Of a stretch of 64,000 bases of DNA, positions 49,140 to 60,560 are shown in pieces (position 1 is the first letter of the stretch; every line of letters starts with the position of its first letter). The stretch comes from Trogon surrucura (taxonomy: Eukaryota > Chordata > Aves > Trogoniformes > Trogonidae), in contig CM036621.1 in the NCBI GenBank assembly GCA_020746105.1, forward strand, positions 48,518,264 through 48,582,263, in the 5' to 3' direction. The notes beneath the pieces were generated by a model that searched no databases, was not told the DNA's origin, and saw nothing but the letters and a program-made list of their open reading frames with translations. The translations under genes were made by a program, and so were the position numbers.

Positions 49140-52100
49140 CCTGATGTAAAGCCTCTGCTGCCGCAGCCTGCTCTCTATATAGGATTTGATGGGCTGCCCC
49201 TCTATCACCAGGCTTTCTGAGAGCATTGCCCGTCATCTTGATGCTGTTGCAAAGCCAACACTGTGTCTATTGTGAACTCTGGGTAGCTGGATAAAAGTGA
49301 GGTTATGGTCAGATTCAGACAGCTGGCCATGGGCAGGCAGAGCCCAGAATAAAAATGTGGCTTTTGCTGTGATTTTTGCCTGAGTGGTTTTGGCTCCTGC
49401 ACCAGCTGCAGAACAGACAGCTTGTCTCTCTGTATTTCCAGCTTCAAAGGAATTGTGTGCAAGTATATACAGCATGCCTTGCTTTTGGGATATAACTGTA
49501 AATGAGCTCACTGATGAGAAGCCACCTGCAGTCCTCGCCCTGCTCTTGCAGAGCAGCTCTCCTCACTGTGCTCCTTTGAGCTGGGCTCCAAAATGTGGAG
49601 TGTTCGTCTGCGGAGTCCCTGGCCAGCTTTGAGAGAAGTGAGCATGCTGCCTCTTGGTGAGCAAGCCAGCCTGGCTCTTGTCAGCCACCAGTAGATACAC
49701 AGCCTCAGAAATAAACCAGGGCTCTTCCACTTTCAAAATACTATCTGTTTCAAGAAGAAACATCTGAAACTGTAGCAGGCAGAATGAATTCAAACTAATT
49801 GGTCCATCCAGAGGTCACAAGGTCTTATGTTCTCATGTCTCAAAACTGTTCACCATAGCTATGCTGTTAAACATGCAATCCCTTGTTTGCGTGATGGTTC
49901 TCATAGAAAACATGGGTAAGAAGTTAATCACAGAGACCTGGCTTGGAACGGAAATGCTTTTTTCTAAGCATCCTGGTCTTTGCCGTTTCTCCTTTTCTGT
50001 GCCTGCAGTAATGTCATGAACTAACGTAGTAGGATCAATTGAAGTTCAGATCCTGCAGCTCGAAGATCCAGAGTAGCCTGAAGACCCAGGGTAGCCCACT
50101 CATGATCGTACAGATAAGGTTTGTCACCACTGCAGTGGAGCCTTAAAAGATTATTTTGTCAGTTTGGAGAAGAAAAAGGGCTGTGTTAATGAAAAAAAGA
50201 CTGGGCTCCTCACTGTTGCGCTGACAGAGAGCTAAGAAATGTTTTGAGGACTGGTGGAGTTGTAATGATGAACAGATCACTCACACAGAGGCTTGAAACT
50301 GAGCCTGCCGTAAACTGCTTCAGGCTTCTAAAATGCTAGTCTTCCTGTATTAATTATTAACATCACTAAAACACTCCAGAGATTGGCTTGGAAACATTAA
50401 ACAAGCCTAATATTAATAGCTCCCAGATGATAAGTGACGGTGAGCATTAGCATGTGTTAAAGACCAGGGAGGGAAAATAACTACTGACTACAATAAACAT
50501 TTTAAGTATAGTGGTATTAAATTACAAAACGAATACAAGTATGAACCACAAGAAAGGCTTTCCTATAGCACTTCCTATAGCACTACCCATTTCAGGAGAC
50601 AGGTAAAGTTGTTTACACCTTTTAAATTACACTCTGGGTCACAATAAATAGCCTTGAAGCATACAGATGTGCTGAGGTGGGAAACATATGCCACAAACCT
50701 CCTTACTTAGTCATGCTCCAGCTAGAGACTGTTGCAGGCAGCTGCCTACTCATGCTGGTTACCTGCTAGCCACGATCCCTTGCGATTTATAGGGGGGTTC
50801 TCAAAACTTGTTTATGAGTTGCTATGAACAGCCCCTGATGGGGTTGCTGGAGGTGGAAAGAGAGACGAAAAGTAGTCTGTGTTCCCCCTCAGTGTGTGGA
50901 GCAGTTCTTGCCATATGTATAATAAGTAAATTGCAGCTTGTGTGAAAGGTGCATGTGGTTTTCTCTAGGAAAAAATATATGCATTGAATGTTTTTCTTAT
51001 CCCAAAATCCATGTTCTCTTTTACTCAGCAGAGTTTGGCCATGAGGATCCCCCCTCCAGCTGTGAGTCCAGCCCACGTTGCCAAAAGAGCTGTGATGCAG
51101 AGGCCCTTGCCTCTAGCTTGGGTACCTGACTTCAAAGAGAGAGCTGGCTCTTGAAGGGTATGGAAACTTAGGAGACAATTCTGTGAAAGAAGAGACATCG
51201 TTATCTAATAAGGTGCAGGTTTTGCAGCATTTTACATGATTAAAGCACTTAAACGCTCTCTTTCTACTTGCATGGTCCAGTGCCTGCCATGAGCTCCATG
51301 TGCTGCTTTTTTGCCAGCGGGGATATCGTGACTGGGATGGACCTTGACCTCTCTGATAAATTTGGTGGCAAATGGCCAGCTGGCTTGAGCTATTAGTCTG
51401 GGACCAGCGCACACTTACAGAGCAATCACACGTGTTCCCTTAGGAAACCAGGCTAAAAATGGCTGTACGTGAAGGGCTACAGAAGAGCTCACTGACAGCC
51501 AAAAGTTGCTCCCGGCTCAGTAATCTCCCTCAGAAGTGCTTCATCTGTCTGTGTGTGCGAGACAGTGGTAACGAATGCAACTGAAAACAGTTTGCCAGTG
51601 CATCGAAAGACAAGTATTTAAGTAATACTGTCTAGCACAGACTTGGAAAGCTCACGTGGGTGTGAATATGATTTTATTTTCCCTGAAGTCCCAACCTAGC
51701 TTTTGGATGTTTAATACAGATGTGTCCACAGGGCATTTTATGATGGGTTTTGCGTCTCTGTGCTTTATAGTGGGCCGGTGGCCACATCATAGTCTTGCTT
51801 CTTCAGGTCACATCTAAATGTTTGGCTGGTTTTCAGCCGGTTCTCAGTCTCATGGACTGGGTGTTACAGACACGGTCTGTAAGAATAGAAAACATTTCAT
51901 CTGTATGAGCCTGAGCAACCTTGTTTCATGCCAGCCACTGCTGGAAGAGTAGTAAAGCGGTCATTCCGTTACACAGAGGTGAAACGAGTCATCTGTTGCC
52001 AATAAACTAGGACGGAACGAAGATGCCTCAAGGGGGAACCATATCTATCTATCTGTTGCAGTTACCTAGAGCAACTCCTTTTATAATTGAAAAATGTATT

Positions 52101-54310
52101 AAAAATTATTTTGGGAATTTCTAATTAGCTGAGTTGAGCCACTAATACACTCAAGATGTTTCTGAAACGTAAACTAGTAACTGTCCCAAAAGACGCCACT
52201 GTAGAGAAATCTCTTTTCTGCCTTTCCCTTCTGCCATCCCAGCTACAAGGTCAGGGAGAATGAAAACTTCCGTAGTAGTTGAGGTTGGGCAAAAAGGCAG
52301 CGTCTCTCAATCCCTGGGAAGATGCCTCCTTCTCACAGTACCCAGCCTTACTACATACTTTAATGCTGGAAACCCTACAATAAGTAGCTATATATTGAGT
52401 AGCTGTCCTTAGGGAAATGCAGAGCTAGGAAACACGGAAGCGAAAAAACGAAAAGCAGAGACTTGTGGCTGAGGCCATTCTGTTCCTGCCTCTGGCATTT
52501 GTTTCCAGTCAGGTCCTCGACAGGCCAACCAGCCAGCAATGGAAGTTGGTGGTTTCTAGAGGCACGCACACATTTTGCTTTCTGTCCACTTTGAGGCATT
52601 CTATGCTTTAGTTAGTTAGTCATTTTTACACGTGGCTGAAATGAAAGGTTTCTGTGGTAACTCACTATGTTTGGAAACAAAATCTTCTTTTAATTGTTTC
52701 AACAGGAAAACTAAACACCAGAGAAATTGACAACACTTGCTTCACTGCTTTGGCTCTTTGTTGATGGAGAACAGAGGAGCTAACTCCTTCACATTCCTAC
52801 AGGGAAGGATCAGCAAGGTTTCATTGGTGTAACAATTAATGCTACAGAAAAGCCTACAGCAAACGTGCAGAGCAGGGTGGTCACTGCTGCAGGGCTGGGC
52901 CGGGGTGCAATGACTAACGGATGAGTTAGCTTAGGGGTGCAGGGAGAGGCGGAGGTCAGGGAAAGCCAGGCAGACGAGTCAGTCCCCCATCCCATTCACC
53001 AGTCACTGGGCACGAAAACCAGGAATGCTAGGGATGCCAGAAAAACATGTTATAACTTAAAATCAGATGCACCAACTCTAACACACTGTAATGTCTGAAA
53101 TGTTTTGTCTCCCTCTCCTCCAAATGTTTTGTTAACCGGTATCTCCTTTCACTTCCCAGTTTAGGCAAACGTCTGTATTTCAGGAAACCATAATGACCTG
53201 CCTTCCTGCCCTGCTAGTGATTATCACAGCTGGAATCTGAAATCCTTTAGCACCAGCAAGGTTTATTTTAGGTAAGCCAGGAATTACTAGCTGACACTGT
53301 CGGTTTGCTGCTGGTCTGTGTAAGTGGGTGACCAGAGAGGTGACGGGAGCTGGGGTAGCGATGCACAGCTTTGGTTCCCAATGCAGAACCATGAGGCATC
53401 AGACAAAGGTGCTCTTTTGTTTGACGTGAAGTGGTTGGAACTGTTGACTGAGAAGACATGTGGCAATTTTTCATGTTGCTGTAAAATAGGTGAGTGGAAA
53501 ATAACTCATCCCTGACAAGTGTGAAAGATGGTTAGAAATAGAGCACGGCCAAGTTCTGCTGTGCTTTAGAAAAAGGCATGTTTTGCCTCTGATCTGTGCT
53601 TTGGATGAATTCTGGCTGGATTTCCACAGGGACAGCAAACTGCACCTCCTTCCCCCTCTTTCGCTTCGGTCGAGGGAGTTAAACTGTGATGTGGTTTCAC
53701 ATAAGCTTTCCCAAAATGACGTTCATATGCCATTTTACAGAACAGCATGACTAATTAGTGCAAGCTCTTGATCTGCTACAAACAATTGGTTGTTTTTAGA
53801 TCATGTGTTGTGACTGTGTTTTACTGCAGCCCAAAACAACTGAAGTTGAAGAAAACCTGGAGGGCCTGATTGGAAAATGTGGCTCAGCTTAACACGGCAA
53901 CATTTAGGATGGGAGCGGATGAGGCCACACAGCATGGAGCAGACAAACCACAGGGAAAATCAAGTAAGCAGACAGCATCGAGCCCTCGTTAGCAAGGCCA
54001 CGTGATTCCTCGCTCTCGTGTCTACACGCTGTCAGCGGGGTGAGGACACCAGCACAATGGCAGGAGGAATGCTTTGATACATTAATCCCAAAGTGAGGCA
54101 GAGCCAGTTCCTCAACTGCTTCAGCTGATGTAATGCATTGTTTTCACTGAAGCCATCCTGATTTCATCTGGCTGAAGGACTAACTAGTTCAGACTGTTTT
54201 CTGGACAAATGCGGAGGCTGTACTCCCAAAGTAAACACATATATTGAGCTCTTGCCGGCCTTCCACCCAGACTCTGTGAAGAAAAGGTGGAGGTCTACAG
54301 GTCTTGTCGC
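49140..54310. other. Intergenic sequence, no supported gene
   Basis: AT-rich sequence with only short frames, none with family similarity or paired splice sites. No named repeat was recognised between the SINE and the CR1 at 54.3 kb. Enhancers for RAB17 or LRRFIP1 could lie here, but I cannot show it. Confidence 0.45.
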
Positions 54311-54314
54311 TGTA

Positions 54315-54615
54315 ATCATAGAACGGTTTGGGTTGGAAGGGTCCCTCTAGTTCCAGTTCCCCTGCCATGGGCAGGGACACCTTCCACTAGAACGGGTTGC
54401 TCAAAGCCCTGTCCAACCTGGCCTTGAGCACTTTCAGTGAGAGGGCTGCCACAGCTCCTCTGGGCAACCTGTTGCAGTGTCTCATCGCTCTCACAGAAAA
54501 TAATTTCTTCCTAATACATAATTTAAATCTACTCTTTTTCAGTTGAAACCACTACCCCTTGTCCCTGCCACGGGCAGGGACATCTCTCAACTAGACTAGG
54601 TTGCTAGAGCCCATA
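54315..54615 (-). repeat. CR1 LINE 3' end with an internal duplication
   Basis: On the + strand it starts with ATCATAGAACGGTTTGGGTT and carries the reverse of the CR1 3' UTR (GGGTTGCTCAAAGCCC, GGGCAACCTGTTGCAG, AATTTCTTCCTAATA). At 54563-54612 a second copy of the segment found at 54360-54410 appears (CTGCCACGGGCAGGGACA against CTGCCATGGGCAGGGACA), where a normal CR1 would go on into its coding end. Either two CR1 pieces lie joined or the copy was rearranged on insertion. Confidence 0.85.
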
Positions 54616-55769
54616 CCTCTCTTAAAACTTAGCATTTTTTACACAGCAAAAGTGGAAGCCAAAGGAAGAGAAACATCCAGATTTTGCAGCTCGCTGTGGC
54701 AGGCTGGAAATAGCAGATAGGAGCACAGATAGCAAAGGGCAGACCATAACAGGCTATCTTTGTGAGCCAGGCACAGCAATCAGTTGCTATTCAGCAGCCT
54801 AGGGTAGGTTTGGCTCCCTGCAACTACAGCTGCTGTGGGGCTGGTTTCACTTCGCTTCACGCTGAAGCACCCTGAGCCATGGCATGTCTGCTACTACTTA
54901 GATTAGGTTTGCAGAGGCTGCGTTGAGTGAGTTCCCATTATTTGCCCAAGATGGGCAGTTTTCAGCTCGGTGACAGTTTGCAAATTGCAGGTAAGTTCCC
55001 TGCCTGGCACAGGAGCGGAGAGCTTGCACATGTTGGACTGGGAGAAGGCTGGCTTAGGTCTCCCAGACAGGAGACTCAGTGGGGCCAGGGGCTGTTGTAC
55101 TGTCAGGTGTGGTGGATATTCATGTCCCAGATTTAGAGGCAAGACAGAGAGCCTGTGGTGTTTGGGTTAGTGCTGGTAAGGCAGTATAGTGCCTACCACT
55201 GACTTAACATACTTTACCCCAGCTACCCAAAACCCGCTTTTGGATGCATGTCCAGAACTTTGGCAGGAAACCTCTGGTTTCCAGACTGCAATTACATATG
55301 GCCTGTTTTAGCTGTATGCTTTTGTGCTAATTTGGCTCTAAGCTTTGCATAGCATCATCCCCAGCCCTTTTCTCCAAAGTGTTTTATAGAAAAGAGATGC
55401 CTTTAGCTAGACAAGCCAACCCCTTCTCATCTCAGGGAAGGTCTTCCTGCTGCTTATCCTAGGAGCTTTTCTCCCTATGGCTATGGAAGTTGGAGTTCTT
55501 AGCAGACTTGCAGACATCATTTTAAGTAACGTCTTATGGATGGTTGTGCAATGGTATAAATATTTGCATCGGTAGACACTTAGTTGAAGTGCTCTAACAT
55601 TAAATGTAGTTTGTTGTGATGGTGGCATATAACCAGCCTGTGACCAGTTTATGACCCCAGAACTTCCTCCTCTTCCCTTATTTACGGTGGATGAGATCAT
55701 GAATTTAGTCCTTGACACGAGATTTGCTGTCTGCTTGATTTCATTTCACTTGTTTCTCAAGTCTTTAAC

Positions 55770-56060
55770 CTCTTCTCATTCTTCTATGACTTTATCCTCC
55801 TTTATTGGTGAAGCTTCAAAACAATGTGTCATCAGTGTGTTTCATTAGCAATGCTACCACTCCAAGTCCTACATTCTATCCTACTTGTGTCAGGGTGGTA
55901 ATGAAAACATTAAATGAAATCAACTCCAAGCTTAACCTTTGAAAAATCCCCTCCAAAGGAAGATTCTTTCTCAGCCTTGAAAGGGATCCAATTCTGAGAC
56001 CTCCAGATCCCCAAAGTGGCATCTTCAGTGACCTGTGAAAAATTTACAGACGAAAAACTC
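55770..56060 (-). repeat. Possible ancient CR1/L3-like LINE remnant
   Basis: On the + strand, words such as TTCATTAGCAATGCTACC, TAATGAAAACATTAAATGAAA and TTTGAAAAATCCCC follow in the order of old amniote CR1/L3 copies read in reverse (feet: TTCATCAGCAAATTTG, AATGAAAATATTAAACA, ACTTGTGGAATCCC-like). Heavily worn; the call rests on word order by eye. Confidence 0.35.
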
Positions 56061-58480
56061 TCTCTCATGATGTGCCAGGGTGACTAAAGGAGGCCAGTAA
56101 GTCATTGAAGGGGTTTTGGCATGACGAAGACAATAAAAAAGCCCGCTTCAGAAAAAAAACCCCACATTTTTGGTACAGTAAAAAAGTCGCTGTTGGTAAA
56201 AAGGGGAACAAGATAATAATCTGCTGCTTTTGTGGGGTAATAATCTACTACTTTTGTAGGGTTTACTTTTTTTCCAGTCCTGAATTTTGGCTTGGAAGCT
56301 CACCACTTTAGGGTCTCTATTCTCCTTGGTCAACCCAAGCTCATGGATCTCTTTTCTGGACTGCCTGGGAAGGCAGTTATCAGTTATGGCTTTGCTTTGA
56401 AGAGTTGCTGTGTGACTACAAGCTCAAGGAGAGACACGGCAAAGCCAGGCAAGGTTCTCAGTGTGCCAGAACTCTGCTAATGCAAACAGCAACTCTGCTG
56501 ACTTGAAGAGATAAAGCAACAGTAATGAATCTCATTTGGACAAAATCTGCATGGACACTACCAATATCCCGAGCTCTGTCTTGATGCTACTCAAATGCAG
56601 CAACAACATCTGAAAGCTTTTCCCAGGAGGTCTGATTTGCTGAGGAGGATCATCTTGGGCTCCTTAAGAGGTCTAAGGTACTACAAGCCCTTTAGTTTCA
56701 CCAGTGGTTTTTTTCCTGCAGTATTTCAGTGCCAGCACATACTTGTCTATGATGTAATTTTTTTCCATTAATAAATCCAGAAGCCCCTGCTGGATACCAC
56801 TGCTGTTATGTTTGCAAAATGTTACAGCGTTCACGGAGCTCTGATCATTTCACCTATCTTGACAATATAAAATATTTGCCTCCTAAGTGTAGATTTTCCA
56901 AGGTATTTAAGCGTGTCGCTCTCCTTGGACTGATGGATATCTTGTTAAAGCTGTTAGACTTCAATTCGGGTTTGGCAGATGGCTTGATCATACGGTGGAG
57001 CAGGGACGTGCCCCTGTATTTCCTTTTAAGACCATCAGCTAGCCACGGGATTTCCCTATCTCAGAGTTTGGTGCTAATAGAGATATAATTGTATTTTGCT
57101 GCACAGAATACAAAACCATCCATTTTATTATGTAAAAGTGGTCTGTTGAGTACACCAGCAGCAGTGTTAACAGCTGATTGCTTGTTCTGATCCTCATGAG
57201 AGAGGTTTTACAAGATGCTTTGGTTTAAGAGTAGCACAGAGGGAAAATTGTGTCTTTGGGGTGTGCTCTGCTTCAAATGGCCTCCTTGTACACAGGATAT
57301 TGGCGAATGAGGTACGTACTATGCACTTAAAATAGAGCCCTTTAAAACTGGCACGGGATACGCGGTCTTGTCCGAGTATCATTAATCACAGTTACGACTC
57401 TCAAACAAAATGAGCCTCCACTTCATGTTGCTTGTTAAAAAAGAAATGTACATTTCAGTATTTCATTTTCAGCTGCTCTCACTGCATTTCATAGCATAGC
57501 CAAAACAAACATGTTTGAATAATTATTTCATATTTATTTGGACAAATTCTGTATGTATAGTATTTTTATAACAAGATGGCTTATTTTGACTATATTAAAA
57601 GAAAAAAATTACTGTATGTGTCTGGAATGCAAGAAAAAAAGGATTTCCTACATTGCAGCACGTTCAATGCGTGACTTTAAATCTGACTACAGTCATCTGA
57701 CAGCTTCTTCTCTTCCAGATTCCTTGCTTCATTTTTTAAAATTTATTTCTTTCTGTTATTTTCACAAAGCATACGTAATAGTATGTTTTTTTGGACATAA
57801 ACCTGTCTAGCACAAGCCTTGGTTTGGCTATAAGGCCAAGCCTCCGTAAGGCTTTCAGCCAGCAAGGCAAACAGCACTGATGCAAATCTTACGGCACCAG
57901 TGAGCTGGAAATTCCTTGCACAGATACAGTGATGCAGCTGCACAGGTGGCTGAAATCCCTGGGTAACAGGGGCCTAAAAATAAGATGTTGCCCCGCCTCT
58001 TTAGTCAGAATTCCTCAAAGGGCAGGGGCAAATCCGAGGATAAGGGCTCACAGCTCAGGCAACGAGTTATGCAGAGCCCGAAAGGGTGATAGTGCTAAGC
58101 CAGGTCTTGGGGAGGTGAGGTTGCAGCTGAGGTGGCTGAAGCCAGCGGGATATCTAGGAAAGCCAGACCGAGCAAGACTGTGCCTCCATAGCAGGATCAG
58201 AGCTCACTTTTAAGGCCTCTGTGCTCCCTTGCAGAGCAAGGTGGTGGGTTTTTTTTCCCTGCTTGTGTGAGGTCACGGTAAGCTTGACGCCACATCTCAG
58301 GATGCAACACATTCGTTCTTAACATCTGAGCAAAGTGAGGAACTTGCCTGTCTGCTTATGCTGACAATAATTTATTTCTTGTAAAGATAAATGGCCCCAG
58401 GCGTAAGAAGCAGTATCCATGCAATACCACTACCCAGTCATCAGAAGAGCCACAGTTCTCAAAATGACTCTAACATTGAG
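56061..58480. other. Intergenic sequence upstream of LRRFIP1
   Basis: AT-rich, no supported exon or named repeat. Confidence 0.45.
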
Positions 58481-58498
58481 TGGTGAGTGCAAATACAG

Positions 58499-58520
58499 CC
58501 CCCCCCCCAAAAAAAAAAAA
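58499..58520. repeat. Simple tract: C run followed by A run
   Basis: About ten C directly followed by about twelve A. Confidence 0.85.
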
Positions 58521-58819
58521 GAGATGGCATTTGGCCCCTCTAAGATACTGAATGGGAGCTGGAGGGATGGCAGGGTGAAGGAGAGTGCGGGTTTCAAGTT
58601 CCCTCTTGAAAGCAGTGCTAAACAGAATAAAACTCTCAAAAACGGAGGGATTTCTCTTCAGGCTGCGGATGCCAGGAAGAGACCTGCCTGGCAGGGTGGC
58701 TGATCAGGAGGACTTCATTAGGAGCTCTTAGTTACCCATCTACTCTGAAGTCGACCACTGCACCTCAAAGGTCCATGCGATGTCTTGCCGGGTTCGGAGC
58801 ACAGCCTGTCCTCCTTGCG

Positions 58820-58867
58820 GTGCCGGGTGTGGTGCAGGCATTGGTGCCGGGTGTCGTGCAGGCATCG
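58820..58867. repeat. 24-bp tandem duplication
   Basis: Two direct copies of a unit starting GTGCCGGGTGT and ending CAGGCATTG / CAGGCATCG, with a period of 24 bases and only two or so differences. It lies about 70 bases upstream of a TATA box. Confidence 0.85.
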
Positions 58868-58932
58868 CGCTGGGGAGGAGCGGAGGATGGGAGAGCAGTC
58901 ACAGAGACAATCGCTTCAGCACAAGCACCAGC

Positions 58933-58940
58933 TATAAATA
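58933..58940 (+). promoter_or_regulatory. TATA box, possible upstream promoter of LRRFIP1
   Basis: CTATAAATAGG is a near-perfect TATA element. It stands 1.2 kb ahead of the LRRFIP1 start codon, after a short GC-richer stretch. A transcript beginning near 58965 could be an alternative 5' end of LRRFIP1 or a separate non-coding RNA. No donor downstream was convincing enough to define an exon. Confidence 0.3.
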
Positions 58941-59067
58941 GGCACCACGATGTCACTTGTATAAAGAGCAACAAGCAAGAATTAAATAGTTTCTGAAGAA
59001 CGAGTACCAGCCTGGGATGATGGAGGGCATCTCTACCCTCCTGGAAGAGGGATTCTGCTAAAACTGC

Positions 59068-59082
59068 TTTTTTTTTTTTTTT
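59068..59082. repeat. T homopolymer run
   Basis: About fifteen T, then CTTTTCC. Confidence 0.85.
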
Positions 59083-59739
59083 CTTTTCCTAATACCACCA
59101 CCAGTTGCTTTATGCTCTGATCTCCTCAGGGGATGGTATATTAAACTGCTTAACACAGTTTTGAATTCGAGGATGACCCAAATCAGGGCCATTGTACATG
59201 AAAACTTCCAGATAAACACCAGGCTGACTGGACCAGGCAGGCATTGCCTTTTTCCCTTGATCGAGTTTGAATCGATGGTAAAATTAAGCCGCAGAGATTA
59301 AATGCAGCTTGTGGTCTTTGTCGGTAGGGAGGTGGGTGGGTGGGTTTCACGGCGCTTTTTTTCTGCCATGTGCCTGTGTTACACATTTGCTGTCCTCAGC
59401 TCGAGACCGGTAATTCATATTTAAGGAGTTATTGTGAAAATTGAGGTGTAAGAGCTGTGACAGGAATCCTAGAAAATACATGTTCCTTGTCAATGTGAAT
59501 TAATTAAGCACTGGTGTGTTTGACACTAGAATTAATCACATCCACTTACACTTAACAGGAAAATTCATGGTTGAAGGAATCCCATCAGGGCTGGATGAGG
59601 GTTTGGGGCAGGAGAAGCCAAGTTTCTGGCCTGCTCACCCCGTATTCGTGGCAAAGACCCCCCCCCCCAGGTTTGCATCTGGTGAGGTTTTGACGCCCGT
59701 TTCCCCGATTTCAGGGCATTTCTCTTCAGCTTTGCAGAC

Positions 59740-60560
59740 CACAGGCCTCAGGAGAGCAAATCACTGTGGGGGGGGCTGCGAAATCCGGGGAGCCCGGGGC
59801 TGTGCCCGGCCAGGGTCGCGGGTGGGGTGGGGAAGGGTCGCCAGCGAGTCTGAGGGGACCTGCTACGGAGGAAGGGGTGCGGGAGGGGCGGGCGAGCCTC
59901 CCCCACGCCGCTTTCGGGGAAGCAGCGGGCCCACGCTCGGTGCTGGGGGCGAGGCGCTGCCCTGCCCGTCTCGCCCCCCCAGGGCGGGGGGCGGCGGCGC
60001 ATGCGCGCGGCGGGGGGCGGTGACGGCCGCGCTCTTCACGCCGGCGCCGGCGAGCGGCAGAGGGGGAGGCGGTGGTCAGGGGCGGGAGGGCCGGCCGGCA
60101 GGCAGGCGGGCGAGTAGAGGGGAGCTGATCCGCCATGGGGACGCAGGGTGCCGGTCGAAAGCGGCTGCCAAACCGGGAGCGCCTGACGGCGGAGGACGAT
60201 GCGCTCAATCAGATCGCCCGCGAGGTGGGTGGAGGGCGGCGACACCCCCTTTCTCCCTCCTTTCCTTCCCCCCCCCCACCCTCTTCTCTCGTTCCCCGCC
60301 CCGGGTTCCCCGCAACCGCCGCGCACGCGCCCCCGGGCAACGGCCGCGGCGGCGACCCAAGGGCGGGTTGGGGAAACGCGGGGTGAAACCCGCCTTTATC
60401 TCGGCGGTGCCGGCACCTTTTATGATTTCAGGGCAGCCGTTATGTGTGAAGTGCTTTAAAGCGTTTCGTTTTGCTCTGAGGAAAAGGGCGTAGAGTGTCG
60501 GCCCCGGGGCAGAAACCCCTCCCTGCTCCAGCCCCCTCCGTGAGGGGACATTAATTGTCT
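59740..60560 (+). promoter_or_regulatory. LRRFIP1: CpG island promoter of LRRFIP1
   Basis: CpG-dense sequence spans the first coding exon and both flanks. It has GC boxes (GGGGGGCGG around 60013) and a perfect palindromic NRF1 core GCGCATGCGC at 59997-60006, about 130 bases before the start codon. No TATA box lies within the island, which fits a broad housekeeping-type promoter. The exact start of transcription is unknown. Confidence 0.8.
60135..60224 (+). CDS. LRRFIP1: LRRFIP1 first coding exon (gene runs past the window)
   Basis: LRRFIP1 (LRR Flightless-interacting protein 1, GCF2/TRIP) is a coiled-coil nucleic-acid-binding protein that acts in transcription repression and in cytosolic nucleic-acid sensing through beta-catenin. 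The exon encodes 30 residues, MGTQGAGRKRLPNRERLTAE then DDALNQIARE, and ends in phase 0 at a GTGGGT donor. The human protein of this isoform begins almost identically (MGTQGPGRKRLPNRERLTAE) and goes on AEARLAAKRAAR, which must lie beyond the window. The paralogue LRRFIP2 begins MGTPASGRKRTPVKDRFSAE and is a poorer match. Start context CGCCATGG is strong. The alternative mammalian N-terminus with REIDCLSPEAQ was not seen in the window. Confidence 0.93.

Noticed and set aside
55640-55850. 65-residue frame near 55.7 kb as a gene
   Set aside because: No similarity or splice context; its right part overlaps a probable LINE remnant.
59516-60493. 325-residue open frame across the LRRFIP1 promoter and first exon
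   Set aside because: It is in a different frame from the LRRFIP1 exon and owes its length to the stop-poor CpG island; composition is Gly/Arg/Pro-rich with no domain.
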